NCBI RefSeq assembly: GCF_900110435.1
Contig: NZ_FODT01000020.1
Span: 1 to 36,299, forward strand
Source of the DNA: Rhodopseudomonas pseudopalustris
Lineage (GTDB): Bacteria; Pseudomonadota; Alphaproteobacteria; Rhizobiales; Xanthobacteraceae
Reading direction: 5' to 3'
DNA length: 36,299 bases
Under the pieces are notes generated by a model that did not search any database, had not been told where the DNA came from, and saw only the letters and a program-made list of their open reading frames with translations. Position numbers and translations under genes: made by a program. The first letter of the stretch is position 1; each line of letters starts with the position of its first letter. Of the stretch, positions 25,738 through 34,116 are shown one piece after another.

Positions 25738-26292
25738 ATGAAGCGCTTTTTCGACGTCGTTGCGGCGAGCTTTGGTTTGATCTTTGCAGGTCCGGTGATC
25801 GTTCTGTTTGCGATCCTGATCCGACTCGGCTCGAACGGTAGCGGCATCTTTCGCCAACTCCGCGTCGGCAAGGATGAGCGCCTTTTCACTTGCTACAAGC
25901 TGCGCACGATGCGCTCGGACACCAGGCAGCTTCCGAGTCACGAAGTTGCGGCGTCCGCCGTCACGCCGCTCGGCGCCTATCTGCGGCGTTACAAGATCGA
26001 CGAGCTTCCGCAACTGTGGAACATCGTCCGCGGCGAGATGAGCTTCGTCGGCCCGCGGCCGTGCCTCCCGACCCAGCATGAACTTATCGCCGCGCGCCGC
26101 CGCAGCGGCGTTTACGGTCTAATGCCCGGCATCACCGGGGTTTCGCAGATCGAGGGCATCGACATGTCCGAACCGGAACGGCTGGCGGCGAGCGACGCAC
26201 GCTATCTCGACGACATGTCGCTTTGGCGCGATCTTCGGCTGATCTGGCTGACCGTCGCCGGCGCCGGCCGGGGCGACAGCGTGCGGTCGTAA
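25738..26292 (+). CDS. Sugar-1-phosphate transferase (monotopic, PglC/WbaP-type)
   Basis: A 184-residue initiating transferase that moves a sugar-1-phosphate from a UDP-sugar to undecaprenyl phosphate at the inner membrane. One reentrant hydrophobic helix lies at about 5-28 (FFDVVAASFGLIFAGPVIVLF). The family blocks are KLRTMRSD, RRYKIDELPQLWNIVRGEMSFVGPRPCLP with the catalytic Asp-Glu dyad in KIDELPQ, and the late GITGVSQIEG. The length is that of the minimal catalytic domain, without the four extra spans of long WbaP proteins. The ribosome site is weak. It faces the epimerase gene tail to tail and probably starts the repeat unit. Confidence 0.9.
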   Translation: MKRFFDVVAASFGLIFAGPVIVLFAILIRLGSNGSGIFRQLRVGKDERLFTCYKLRTMRSDTRQLPSHEVAASAVTPLGAYLRRYKIDELPQLWNIVRGEMSFVGPRPCLPTQHELIAARRRSGVYGLMPGITGVSQIEGIDMSEPERLAASDARYLDDMSLWRDLRLIWLTVAGAGRGDSVRS

Positions 26293-26515
26293 GGCCGATC
26301 AGCGCCCCTCCGCCTTTGCGGCTCTCCCGTTCGCGACCCCCGCATGTGGCGCGCCATCGCTTCCATGATCCAGGTTCTGGGCGCCACTGACCGGAACTCC
26401 GCCAATTCCTTCAGGAATCGGTAGATTCCAGTGCGAACTTCCACGGCGGCCTAGAATCAAAATCACCAATCGGCGAACTCTGTATGTCCGAGGACAACCT
26501 CTTGAGGCTCCGCCA

Positions 26516-27511
26516 CTAGGCTGGCGCATTCAAGGCAAACTCGTAGCCCGATTTATGAATCTCTTCCCGAATGCCTCTGGCTTCAGAGAAGGCAAACGTA
26601 TCCCGGAATCTTCGGCTGTCGATGTCCAGGTCACCAAACAGGCTCTGGGTGATCCGCCTCTGGCCCAACAGCACCAGCGGGGCAATAAGCAACCGGCTGG
26701 GCACCGAAAACAGCGCCCGTCGCTTCCCCATTGCCTGCCGCAGCAACGACAAGACTTGCGTCAGCGAGAGCTTTTCGACATTTGCGATGCAGTAGTCGCC
26801 CGATTTATCCGATCCCCATTCGTGGGCGGAAAGAAGATCGAGCATTTCGACCAGCGTGTCGACGCCGATATAGGCGCGCCGGTTGCTAGTGTTGCCGAAT
26901 GGCAGGGGCGCGCCGGACAATGCCAGCTGCTGCAGCGTTCGCCAGTTTCCCGGCGCATCGGCCCCCACGACCAGGGGAGGTCTCAACGATGCGGCGAAGA
27001 TGCCCTGTGCAGCCAGAGCGCTCACATGTCTTTCCGCCGCTTGCTTGGATTGACCATAGGGGCCGCCGGGACGAGCCGGCGTGGCCTCGCTTATCGTGCC
27101 GCTGGCGGCGTTTTCCGTGATCGCGGCAATGCTGCTCAAATGCACAAACGTCTTGACCCCGACCCTCGCCGAGGCGGCGGCAAGGCGCTCGGTTCCCTCA
27201 GCATTGGCCGCCATAAAACGGGCGGCCTCGGCTGATTTCACATGCGCGAGGCCACCCAAGTGAATGACGGTCGCGGCGTCCCGCAGCGCCTCGCACAAAT
27301 CGTCGGCCTGTTCGAGCGGGCCGGTCTGGACGATGTGGATATGGGGGTTGTCACGCCAGCCCGCGGGGCATTTCCGCGCATCCTGCACGAGCAGAGTTAC
27401 GTCGCTACCCTTCTCGATCATCCGCGACATCAGATGGCGCCCGACAAAGCCGGTGGAGCCAGTGATCGCCGTTCGGCCGGAACGGGGTTGCGTTTGCAAG
27501 TGCTGTGTCAA
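26516..27511 (-). CDS. NAD-dependent sugar epimerase/dehydratase (SDR)
   Basis: A 331-residue extended short-chain dehydrogenase/reductase acting on a nucleotide sugar. The NAD site TAITGSTGFVGRHL is at about 14-27, HLGGLAHV at about 84-91 and the catalytic pair PYGQSK with upstream Ser (LSSIAA) follow. Substrate and reaction cannot be read from sequence; similar proteins near PglC-like transferases are 4-epimerases or 4-reductases. The start is a TTG that overlaps the TGA of the preceding CapD fragment (TTGA at 27508-27511), so it was probably translated by coupling and its expression may now depend on a damaged upstream frame. Confidence 0.85.
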   Translation of the reverse strand: MTQHLQTQPRSGRTAITGSTGFVGRHLMSRMIEKGSDVTLLVQDARKCPAGWRDNPHIHIVQTGPLEQADDLCEALRDAATVIHLGGLAHVKSAEAARFMAANAEGTERLAAASARVGVKTFVHLSSIAAITENAASGTISEATPARPGGPYGQSKQAAERHVSALAAQGIFAASLRPPLVVGADAPGNWRTLQQLALSGAPLPFGNTSNRRAYIGVDTLVEMLDLLSAHEWGSDKSGDYCIANVEKLSLTQVLSLLRQAMGKRRALFSVPSRLLIAPLVLLGQRRITQSLFGDLDIDSRRFRDTFAFSEARGIREEIHKSGYEFALNAPA

Positions 27512-27738
27512 GCGCTGCTACTCACCATGTCGAAAAGCAAAGTGCGCGCCCTCTGCTCATCCTGCGCCTCGCCCGGTCGCTGGCCGATCACGTCGATCTC
27601 GATGTCGCCATGCGGATGATTGTTGTTCCGCACCCTCAAGCCGGCTATCGGGGTCATCTTCTCAGCCAAGTCGCTGATGAGCAAGGGTTGGCCCATGAAG
27701 AAACCAGGTTTTCGTAAGGATTTTGGGAGATGCAACAT
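27508..27738 (-). pseudogene. C-terminal fragment of a CapD/WbpM-type dehydratase
   Basis: The 76-residue frame ends with GQPLLISDLAEKM, IAGLRV and HGDIEIDVIGQRPGE, which correspond to the extreme C-terminal part of CapD/FlaA1/WbpM nucleotide-sugar 4,6-dehydratases. The preceding roughly 500 residues are absent. The usual KLYEE after RPGE is changed to AQDEQ, so it is also mutated. Its TGA overlaps the TTG of the epimerase gene, preserving the old operon junction. Confidence 0.75.
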
Positions 27739-27801
27739 CGATGGGCTCGCTGTTGGCGTATCGGGCTGGCGCCGTGCGTCCTGCGCCCGGTGGCCGGGGG
27801 C

Positions 27802-27894
27802 TCACGCCGCTGCTCCCAGCAGTTTCGCTAGGCGGATCAGATTGTAGGCCGGCCGCGCCAGCGCGTCACCGCGATGGCGGTCAATCAGGGCAGG
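27802..27894 (-). pseudogene. IS5-type transposase C-terminal remnant
   Basis: On the minus strand the frame ends AYNLIRLAKLLGAAA and a TGA at 27804-27802. This is nearly the same C-terminal block as at 95-148 (AYNLIRLPKLLRAAA). The preceding residues (IDRHRGDALARP) are not clearly transposase. It lies between the CapD fragment and the C5-epimerase gene and probably records an insertion and deletion there. Confidence 0.6.
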
Positions 27895-27911
27895 TCAGGT
27901 GCAAGTGACCT

Positions 27912-29600
27912 TCACTGCTGCGGAAAGTTGGCGTTGGGATGCCCTTCCAGCCAACGACTGATCTGGGCCGGAGATCTCAACTTCTGAAAATCAGAAATGA
28001 CTATCTCGTAGTCATCGCCTGCTGGGTCCGTGAATATTCGCATAGCAATTGAGCGCAATGTGTCGCCCAACTCGTCGTTCTTCTCGAACCCGAGGCGATT
28101 GAGCATGACGATATTTTCTTTGCCAGCAGCGAGAGGGAGATAGTAGCGGGTCGCCTGACGCCCCTCACTGTCCTCCATAAGGAAGCCGAGATCCATCTTC
28201 TGCGGGGTCTTTACGACAAAGGCGATGATGTCGTGGTCGGACACGGGTATTCCGAGAGGCAGCACAATGCGCGCCTCATCGTTCGCCGAATTGGCCCCAT
28301 CAACCTCAACGTGGCCGGGAGTGATCTGAACCTTGCCAGCCTCTATGCTGGCAGCATCGAGCATCGCTGTAGCGCCATCGAGAGGCAGCGGTTGCGCCTC
28401 CGCTGCCTCAACAGAGAACTCGGTCCGCTCGTACATTGGGATCGTGAGTGGGGTGTGCACCGAAACTGCGCACGACGTTGGCCGCGATCCGACTGGCACC
28501 TTGATAATGAGCCTCTCGGAAAGCGGCACACTGGTTTTGTACAAGTTGTTGTTGCGGCGCTCAATCGTCTGCCCATCGACCTGGCAGGATACCCGAACCG
28601 GATATGTGTCGGTCCAATAGGGGTGTGGCGGACCGATCATGGAGAAGATCACTTCCATGCTGCCTTCCTTTCCAATCAAAGAAAGGGGATAGGCCGCAGC
28701 GAAGATGTCGGCGCGAGCTTTTGCTGGCTGAAGATAGGCCCTATCGCCGGAGAGGGCGTGCATTGCCAGATATTGAATGTGCTCCAGCGTGTTGTAATGG
28801 ACAGGGTTCAGTTCCAGAGGAGTGGTCTGATAATTCGTCCAGGTCCCGTTAGCCCGATAGAAGCGATCCTCCTGCGCGACCACGCCATCACGGGCGCAGT
28901 CGTATGCGGATTGGAGTTTGGCGTCGCCAGTGGCCTTAGCAAGTAGCAGAAGAGATTGTAGGGCCCAAAGGTGGCCGTTGAGCACGTGGTACTCCTCTGA
29001 CGGCTGAATGCCGGTCCAGCTATATTCGGAGAGCCAGCACTTCCCGTTCTCGTTCCATAGGATTCCCCCGTCAGACGGGCTTGTGAGCACAAGCTTTGCG
29101 CTCTTCACTGCCTCGTCGCGATAGCGCTGGTTTCCGGTCAATTCGTATGCAGCGTAGAACGTCATCGGCCCCATCATGGCATCCATGCCCGACCACCAAG
29201 GCGCTTTGATCGCGCCATGGTCGTTCCCATAGTACCATCTGATTCCATTATCTCCGCGAACTGCCGGCTCGTACTTTTCGAGCATGAAATCCAAAATGCG
29301 GGTGGAAGCAGCCAGCCGGTCCTCCAAGGCATCGCGCCGATATTCGACGAGCCCCCTAAAGGCAACGACAAACAGTCGAAGCGGATCCTTGCGAGCCGCC
29401 ATTTCCTCGAGTGAGCCCTGCGTGAAGTTCTCTGGGACTACCCAGCCGAACAGGTACGGCCCCAACTCGATATCGCTCTTGCCGGCGATAGGTTGTTGCG
29501 CTGCTGCTCTTGAACCCAAGAAGGCCAAGGCAAGGGCAGTCGAAACGGCAACCGCTAGAAGAAAATGAAAGCTCCCTCGGCTTTGCCGGAGCGGCGGCAT
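27912..29600 (-). CDS. Exported D-glucuronyl C5-epimerase-like protein
   Basis: A 562-residue protein with a signal peptide (FHFLLAVAVSTALALAFLGSRAAAQ, cleavage near residue 35). Residues about 90-330 form an alpha/alpha-toroid. Its conserved blocks, GGILWNENGKCWLSEYSW, EYHVLNGHLWALQSLLLL and PVHYNTLEHIQYLA, resemble the catalytic C-terminal domain of D-glucuronyl C5-epimerases, which convert glucuronate to iduronate in polymers. The C-terminal ~220 residues are beta-rich and may bind carbohydrate. ATG 29600 is used; a GTG three codons upstream is equally possible. Acting in the periplasm it could modify the exported polysaccharide. Family assignment is from motif memory and is moderately sure. 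IS remnants lie on both sides. Confidence 0.7.
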   Translation of the reverse strand: MPPLRQSRGSFHFLLAVAVSTALALAFLGSRAAAQQPIAGKSDIELGPYLFGWVVPENFTQGSLEEMAARKDPLRLFVVAFRGLVEYRRDALEDRLAASTRILDFMLEKYEPAVRGDNGIRWYYGNDHGAIKAPWWSGMDAMMGPMTFYAAYELTGNQRYRDEAVKSAKLVLTSPSDGGILWNENGKCWLSEYSWTGIQPSEEYHVLNGHLWALQSLLLLAKATGDAKLQSAYDCARDGVVAQEDRFYRANGTWTNYQTTPLELNPVHYNTLEHIQYLAMHALSGDRAYLQPAKARADIFAAAYPLSLIGKEGSMEVIFSMIGPPHPYWTDTYPVRVSCQVDGQTIERRNNNLYKTSVPLSERLIIKVPVGSRPTSCAVSVHTPLTIPMYERTEFSVEAAEAQPLPLDGATAMLDAASIEAGKVQITPGHVEVDGANSANDEARIVLPLGIPVSDHDIIAFVVKTPQKMDLGFLMEDSEGRQATRYYLPLAAGKENIVMLNRLGFEKNDELGDTLRSIAMRIFTDPAGDDYEIVISDFQKLRSPAQISRWLEGHPNANFPQQ

Positions 29601-29748
29601 CCGTTTCACAATTCCCACAGCCTCTGACGGGCTGGGCTTAAAAAACTGAAACGCTGAAGCGATCGTAACGCAGGGTTTGCGGACGTCAACGCAGTCGGGT
29701 GTGGATACCATGTACAGTGGAACTCTTCGGCAAAACGATCCGTTGCGG

Positions 29749-30300
29749 TCATTTCAGGCTGAAACATTGGGCGGAGAGTTCCACCCTGCGGAGCCTCAAC
29801 AGGTTGTCCCTCGGACAGACCGCGGCGGCTGATTGGTGTTTGAGATTATATCCCCCGTGGGGCCGATGCCAGTTGTATCTGTGGAGCCATACCGGCAGCT
29901 CCTGGGCGCGGCGCCTCCGAGGTCGGGTAGGCTTGGGCGTAGGCCGATTCTCTGCGGGCGCTTTGAATGATCGTTCGGCCTTGCCGTTGAATTTCGGCGT
30001 ATGGGGACTGGTGCGGACATGCTTGTGCCCGAAAGCGCGGCAGGTGTCGCGAAAGTCGAATAATTGAGAGCAAGTGCCGTTGTCGGTCATGACGCGGCTG
30101 ACGGTGTGACGCCGAGACTATCGTAGTGGGCCACCGCGGCGTTAAGGAAGGCGATCGCGCTTGTGGCCTTCTCTTCGGGCATGATCTGCGAGAATGAGAT
30201 ACGCGAGGCGTCGTCGATGCAGACGTGGACGAACTCCGAGCCGACACTGCGGCGGTTGATTTTGTCCACAACCGCTCCCCGCCGATCGCCCGCTACTCAA
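29749..30300 (-). pseudogene. IS481-family transposase, frameshifted and truncated
   Basis: Two minus-strand frames make one transposase. The first (from about 30300) reads GDRRGAVVDKINRRSVG, EFVHVCIDDASRISFSQIMP and AVAHYDSLGVT. The second (29749-30090) continues MTDNGTC, FGHKHVRTSPHTPKFNGKAERSF and LHRYNWHRPHGGYN to a natural end. A small insertion near 30105 changes the frame. The N-terminal helix-turn-helix part is missing, cut off next to the polymerase gene. The DDE core motifs MTDNG and NGKAERF are recognisable. It cannot make active transposase. Confidence 0.85.
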
Positions 30301-30364
30301 CCCACGCCACGCGGCGTACAAACCGCCAAGGCCTAACTGTAACTGGAGATAGTTCGATCGCAGA

Positions 30365-31690
30365 TCAGCTCGGCCTGACGGTGGCCTTGGATGCCAGCGG
30401 CGGCGTTGTGGGCAAGAAGAGAACCGCCAGCACCACGAACAGCGCCCAGCCGCCAGAGTTCAGAAGGATGCTGAGCGTATTCTCGAAGGTCAGCGCAATT
30501 GAAGTCGCGTTCACCGCAATCGCGATGACGGGGTTGGGAAATGCAACTGTCAGAAGGCCGAGCAGCAGGCCGGTCAACAAGCCGGCGATGATAACCCCCC
30601 ACACTCCGAAATTGGCGAAGGCGTTGACGTAGTTCGCAGATGACACACTGCCGCCGACCCCGCGGGCATGCAAATCGGGGAAATACTTCAACGATATCTT
30701 TTCGGGGATATAGACGAACTGGCATCCGGCCAAGGACGCATACCAGCGATAGCCGCATCCATTCTCGATCGGGAAGTCGGTCGTATAGCTGTCCATCCAA
30801 AATTTGACGGTGAGGCCATGGACGTAGAACAGCCTGGTCAGGATGGCATCGCTCGCCACATAGATGCCGCGCGAAAGGCCCAGCACCCGCTCCAGGAGCG
30901 AGGCGCCCCTCTCATTGGTCGGATAAATCGTCTCGCCTTGCGCAGTGGTTCCGATCCTCTCGCCTTGCGCAGCGGTTCCGATCCTCTCGCCTTGCGCATT
31001 GGTTTGGAAGGTCCGCGGGGCGGAAAGCGACTTATCCTGCAGCAGGATGTTGCCATAGACCGTACCGACGACAATCAACGCCGAGACCGCCGCAGGGGCC
31101 CATTTCTTGCTGAAAAGCTGATAGACCAGCGTTGGAAGGAAAATGATGACGACCACGGATTTCGTGATCATGGCCAGCGCGACAAGCCCCAGATACACGG
31201 CGAGTGGCCAAAAGACCGGACGGCGATTGATGGACGAGTACAACAGCCAAAGCGGCGCGACGGCCTTGATGTAGTATTCCCCCGCATAACTCATGACCGT
31301 TGGGATGCCGTCATGAAAATCATGCCTCAGGCCCGAGCTGACGTAGTAGTCCGTGCTGACCAGCATTTCATAGGCCGGCACCCGGCCCGCCAGACCGAAG
31401 TAGACGACCGGGAAGACGAAGATAAAAATGTCCCCAAGCAGATTTATCCATGACTTCGCCGGCAGGTCCAAATAGCGAGTGGTGCGACTCAGGACGCGGG
31501 AGACGGGCGAGCCCAGCACAGCTCGCGAACAGACGTAGGCCAGCATAACGAAGCCGCCATACATCAAAGTGTACGAGATGTAGTCAGCGCGGGTTACGTA
31601 AAGCACTGAAACTGCGTGAAAAATAAATCCGAAAGAAAAGAGGGTAATAAGCGGGTTCCTGAATATGAAACCGCACACTGTGCTCTTCAT
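30365..31690 (-). CDS. Polymerase-like polytopic membrane protein (Wzy-type)
   Basis: A 441-residue protein with about ten to eleven hydrophobic segments. The membrane topology, size and island context fit an O-antigen or capsule repeat-unit polymerase, which have little sequence conservation. A large polar loop at about 215-330 separates the two hydrophobic halves, as in Wzy proteins. Inside this loop (about residues 229-253) a nine-residue unit AQGERIGT(A/T) is repeated almost three times. The ATG at 31690 has GGAG ten bases upstream; a longer frame to 31867 has a non-membrane, unlikely start. The 3' end lies close to the broken IS481 element. The function is inferred. Confidence 0.7.
   Translation of the reverse strand: MKSTVCGFIFRNPLITLFSFGFIFHAVSVLYVTRADYISYTLMYGGFVMLAYVCSRAVLGSPVSRVLSRTTRYLDLPAKSWINLLGDIFIFVFPVVYFGLAGRVPAYEMLVSTDYYVSSGLRHDFHDGIPTVMSYAGEYYIKAVAPLWLLYSSINRRPVFWPLAVYLGLVALAMITKSVVVIIFLPTLVYQLFSKKWAPAAVSALIVVGTVYGNILLQDKSLSAPRTFQTNAQGERIGTAAQGERIGTTAQGETIYPTNERGASLLERVLGLSRGIYVASDAILTRLFYVHGLTVKFWMDSYTTDFPIENGCGYRWYASLAGCQFVYIPEKISLKYFPDLHARGVGGSVSSANYVNAFANFGVWGVIIAGLLTGLLLGLLTVAFPNPVIAIAVNATSIALTFENTLSILLNSGGWALFVVLAVLFLPTTPPLASKATVRPS
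30931..31005. repeat. 27-base tandem repeat inside the polymerase gene
   Basis: The unit TCTCGCCTTGCGCAGTGGTT plus seven bases occurs at 30931-30957, again at 30958-30984 with one change, and partly at 30985-31005. The period is a multiple of three, so gain or loss of units keeps the frame. Confidence 0.9.
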
Positions 31691-31966
31691 TAAAAACTTG
31701 CTCCGCAAAAACCACTTCAACAGTAAGGCGGCCAAAGAGCCGAGCGCCGAAGTATTATCCTGAGTCGTGAATCCGGGAAATCGGTTGAAGCCACGAGGCT
31801 GGCGAGATGCTCGCCGTCCCATCCCGCGGTCTTGAGCCGTACACCGATGGAATCCTTGCCGCGGCACCTTTCGAGTTAGTATACGGGAGGGCCGACTCGC
31901 TTCGGATTCGGCTTCTAAAGCCTTGACATAACGTTGTCAATTGGCTGAAGCATCCTGCTCTATCTG

Positions 31967-32062
31967 TAGCGTTTTCGAGCGAAGTGGATGCCGGTTCGCG
32001 TCAAGAAAACGCGTCAGAGCATCAAGTTAGAGCTTCGGTTCTGATTCAGTCAGAACCGAAAA
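31967..32062 (+). repeat. Dispersed repeat, family B, full copy 3
   Basis: GCGTTTTCGAGCGAAGTGG at the left, GTCAAGAAAACGCGTCAGAG in the middle, and the hairpin GAGCTTCGGTTCTGATTC with GTCAGAACCGAAAAAGC at the right. It aligns with 14216-14315 and the reverse complement of 1330-1430. Confidence 0.75.
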
Positions 32063-32089
32063 AGCGCCACGGCCATCATCGCCACCAAG

Positions 32090-32190
32090 TCGGGCGGCTT
32101 GGTCAGGCGTCTCGCTTTACAGCCATGGCAATGTCGCGCGCGAAATCGTGGACGTTTTGGGCAGATTCATTCAAGAAGGGCTCTTGAGGA
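32090..32190 (+). pseudogene. Possible C-terminal scrap of a UDP-sugar 2-epimerase
   Basis: A plus-strand frame reads SLYSHGNVAREIVDVLGRFIQ, similar in pattern to the WecB/NeuC C-terminus (PYGDGxAAxxIVDxL). The frame continues open past the expected end and the upstream part has no homology that I can see. The match is short, so this is speculative. Confidence 0.2.
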
Positions 32191-32286
32191 AAAGGCATCG
32201 CCGCTGGCGGTGCATTGCGGAGTTTTGCGGGCGCCCCTCATACATCTTGGCTTGTGTGAGGCCGACCCGAGAAGAGAGACTGGACA

Positions 32287-34116
32287 ATGTGCGGCATTTT
32301 CGGAATCATTTCCCCCTCGGTTGGCTCCAGAATTGATTTGGAACAGCTGTCTACCCACGCCAAGCAGCGCGGGCAGGATTCGAGTGGCCTCCTGTTTCTC
32401 AGCGGCGGCCGCTACCAGGTGCAGCGGGCTGACTTTCAGATCACGCAGCTCCTGCGTGGGCTGGGCAAGTATGACGCCGGTGTCATCGCGGGCCACAGTC
32501 GGCTCATCACCAACGGGCTGGGCGACAACCAGCCCGTCATACGCGACGGCATCTGCGTCCTTCACAACGGTATTATCGTCAATCATGAGGACATCTGGGC
32601 GCAGATCGGCCGGACACCGCAGCAGCAGATCGACACCGAAGTGATCCCCGCAATCGCCGCTCAGCACCTCGCGAGCGGTGGCGATGTTGCCGGCATTGCC
32701 GGGCGCGTGCTCGGGCTCTGCAGGGGCATCGTAGCCTGCGCGGTTGCCGTGCCGGAACTAGGCAAGCTATGCCTCTTTTCCAATAATGGCAGCCTCTACA
32801 CCGGCAGCAAGAATGGCGGCGTGTACTTTTCGTCGGAATCCTATCCGCTGACAACTCTCGGCTGCACGAATGTTGTCCAGGTCCTGACTGAGGGAGTCGT
32901 GCTCGATATTCCCCGCTCGACGGACAGCTATGAAATATCCAACAAAGGCTCTCGCAAGACCAACCTGATCCCGTCGCTTCCTCTGTCATCAACGGAGGAG
33001 AACATCCTCGTCTACAAGCAGCACGCCATTCGCCGCTGCACCAAGTGCATCCTGCCCGAGACGATGCCGTATATTCGTTTCAATGCAGAGGGCGTCTGCA
33101 ATTACTGCGACAACTATCGCTCGCGGACCAAGGCCAAACCGCGCGAGGAACTGTTTAAGCTGGTCGAGCCGTTCCGTCGCGCCAAGGGCAATGATTGCAT
33201 CGTTCCTTTTTCTGGCGGACGCGATAGCTGCTACGCCCTGCACCTGGTCGTCAAGGAACTCGGCATGAAGCCTGTGACCTTCACGTATGACTGGGGTATG
33301 GTCACGGATCTCGGCCGCCGCAATATCAGCCGCATGAGCGCCGAGATGGGAGTCGAGAACATCATCGTGGCGGCGGACATCGCCAAGAAACGCGACAACA
33401 TCGCTAAGAATCTTCGCGCCTGGCTCAAGTCTCCTCACCTGGGCATGATCAGCATCCTGACGGCGGGCGACAAACACTTCTTCCGCTATGTCGAGACCAT
33501 CAAGCAGCAGACCCAGATCAGCCTCAACCTTTGGGGCATCAATCCACTTGAAGTGACACACTTCAAGGCCGGCTTCCTCGGCGTGCCACCTGATTTCGAG
33601 GAGAATCGCGTCTATCGCAGCGGCGCCATGAAGCAGTTGCGCTACCAGATGCTCCGCTTCGGCGCGATGCTGCGAAGTCCCGGTTATTTCAATGACTCGC
33701 TGTGGGACACGTTGTCGGGGGAGTATTTTCGCAGCATTGCCAGCAAGACGGACTTCTTTCACGTCTTTGACTATTGGACTTGGGAAGAAAACGCCGTCAA
33801 TGATTGCCTAGCCCAGTATGACTGGGAATTGGCGCCCGACACATCCACGACTTGGCGCATCGGCGACGGCACCGCGGCCTTTTACAATTACATCTACTAC
33901 ACTGTCGCCGGGTTCACAGAACACGACACGTTCCGGAGTAACCAGATTCGCGAAGGTCAAATGAGCCGCGAGGAGGCACTCGCTCTGGTCGATGACGAGA
34001 ACCGCCCGCGTTATCCTAACATTAAATGGTACCTCGACGCGGTTGGAATGGACTTTGCCGACACGATTCGAACCGTAAACAGCATTCCGCGCCTGAGCGA
34101 AGAGCTCGCAACGTGA
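32287..34116 (+). CDS. Class II glutamine amidotransferase fused to WbpG-type sugar amidotransferase
   Basis: A 609-residue two-part enzyme. Residues 2-215 form a class II (Ntn) glutaminase: nucleophile Cys2 in MCGIFGI, then RGQDSSG, GHSRLITNG, LHNGIIVNHEDI and DTEVIPAI, as in GlmS and asparagine synthetase. Residues 245-600 form a WbpG/PseA-type N-acetyl-sugar amidotransferase. It has a zinc ribbon (Cys251, Cys254, Cys271, Cys274) and the PP-loop ATP motif SGGRDS at 309-314. WbpG normally takes ammonia from separate HisH/HisF-like proteins; here the donor domain is built in. The product is probably an acetamidino-sugar of the surface polysaccharide. Its stop overlaps the glycosyltransferase start (GTGA). 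Confidence 0.88.
   Translation: MCGIFGIISPSVGSRIDLEQLSTHAKQRGQDSSGLLFLSGGRYQVQRADFQITQLLRGLGKYDAGVIAGHSRLITNGLGDNQPVIRDGICVLHNGIIVNHEDIWAQIGRTPQQQIDTEVIPAIAAQHLASGGDVAGIAGRVLGLCRGIVACAVAVPELGKLCLFSNNGSLYTGSKNGGVYFSSESYPLTTLGCTNVVQVLTEGVVLDIPRSTDSYEISNKGSRKTNLIPSLPLSSTEENILVYKQHAIRRCTKCILPETMPYIRFNAEGVCNYCDNYRSRTKAKPREELFKLVEPFRRAKGNDCIVPFSGGRDSCYALHLVVKELGMKPVTFTYDWGMVTDLGRRNISRMSAEMGVENIIVAADIAKKRDNIAKNLRAWLKSPHLGMISILTAGDKHFFRYVETIKQQTQISLNLWGINPLEVTHFKAGFLGVPPDFEENRVYRSGAMKQLRYQMLRFGAMLRSPGYFNDSLWDTLSGEYFRSIASKTDFFHVFDYWTWEENAVNDCLAQYDWELAPDTSTTWRIGDGTAAFYNYIYYTVAGFTEHDTFRSNQIREGQMSREEALALVDDENRPRYPNIKWYLDAVGMDFADTIRTVNSIPRLSEELAT

Larger units (their letters stand above)
31691..32286. other. 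Intergenic region between divergent island genes
   Basis: It contains a family B repeat at 31967-32062 and a possible gene remnant at 32090-32190. The rest holds the presumed divergent promoters for the polymerase and amidotransferase genes, which I cannot place. Short frames here have no ribosome site or family signature. Confidence 0.45.

Noticed and set aside
26293-26515. Possible gene remnant between the sugar transferase and the epimerase
   Set aside because: Both strands were read in all frames; no recognisable motif and no ribosome site. It is treated as a plain convergent spacer.
30931-31005. CRISPR-like short repeats
   Set aside because: The units are directly contiguous without spacers and stay in the polymerase frame, so this is a coding tandem repeat. 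No cas gene is present.
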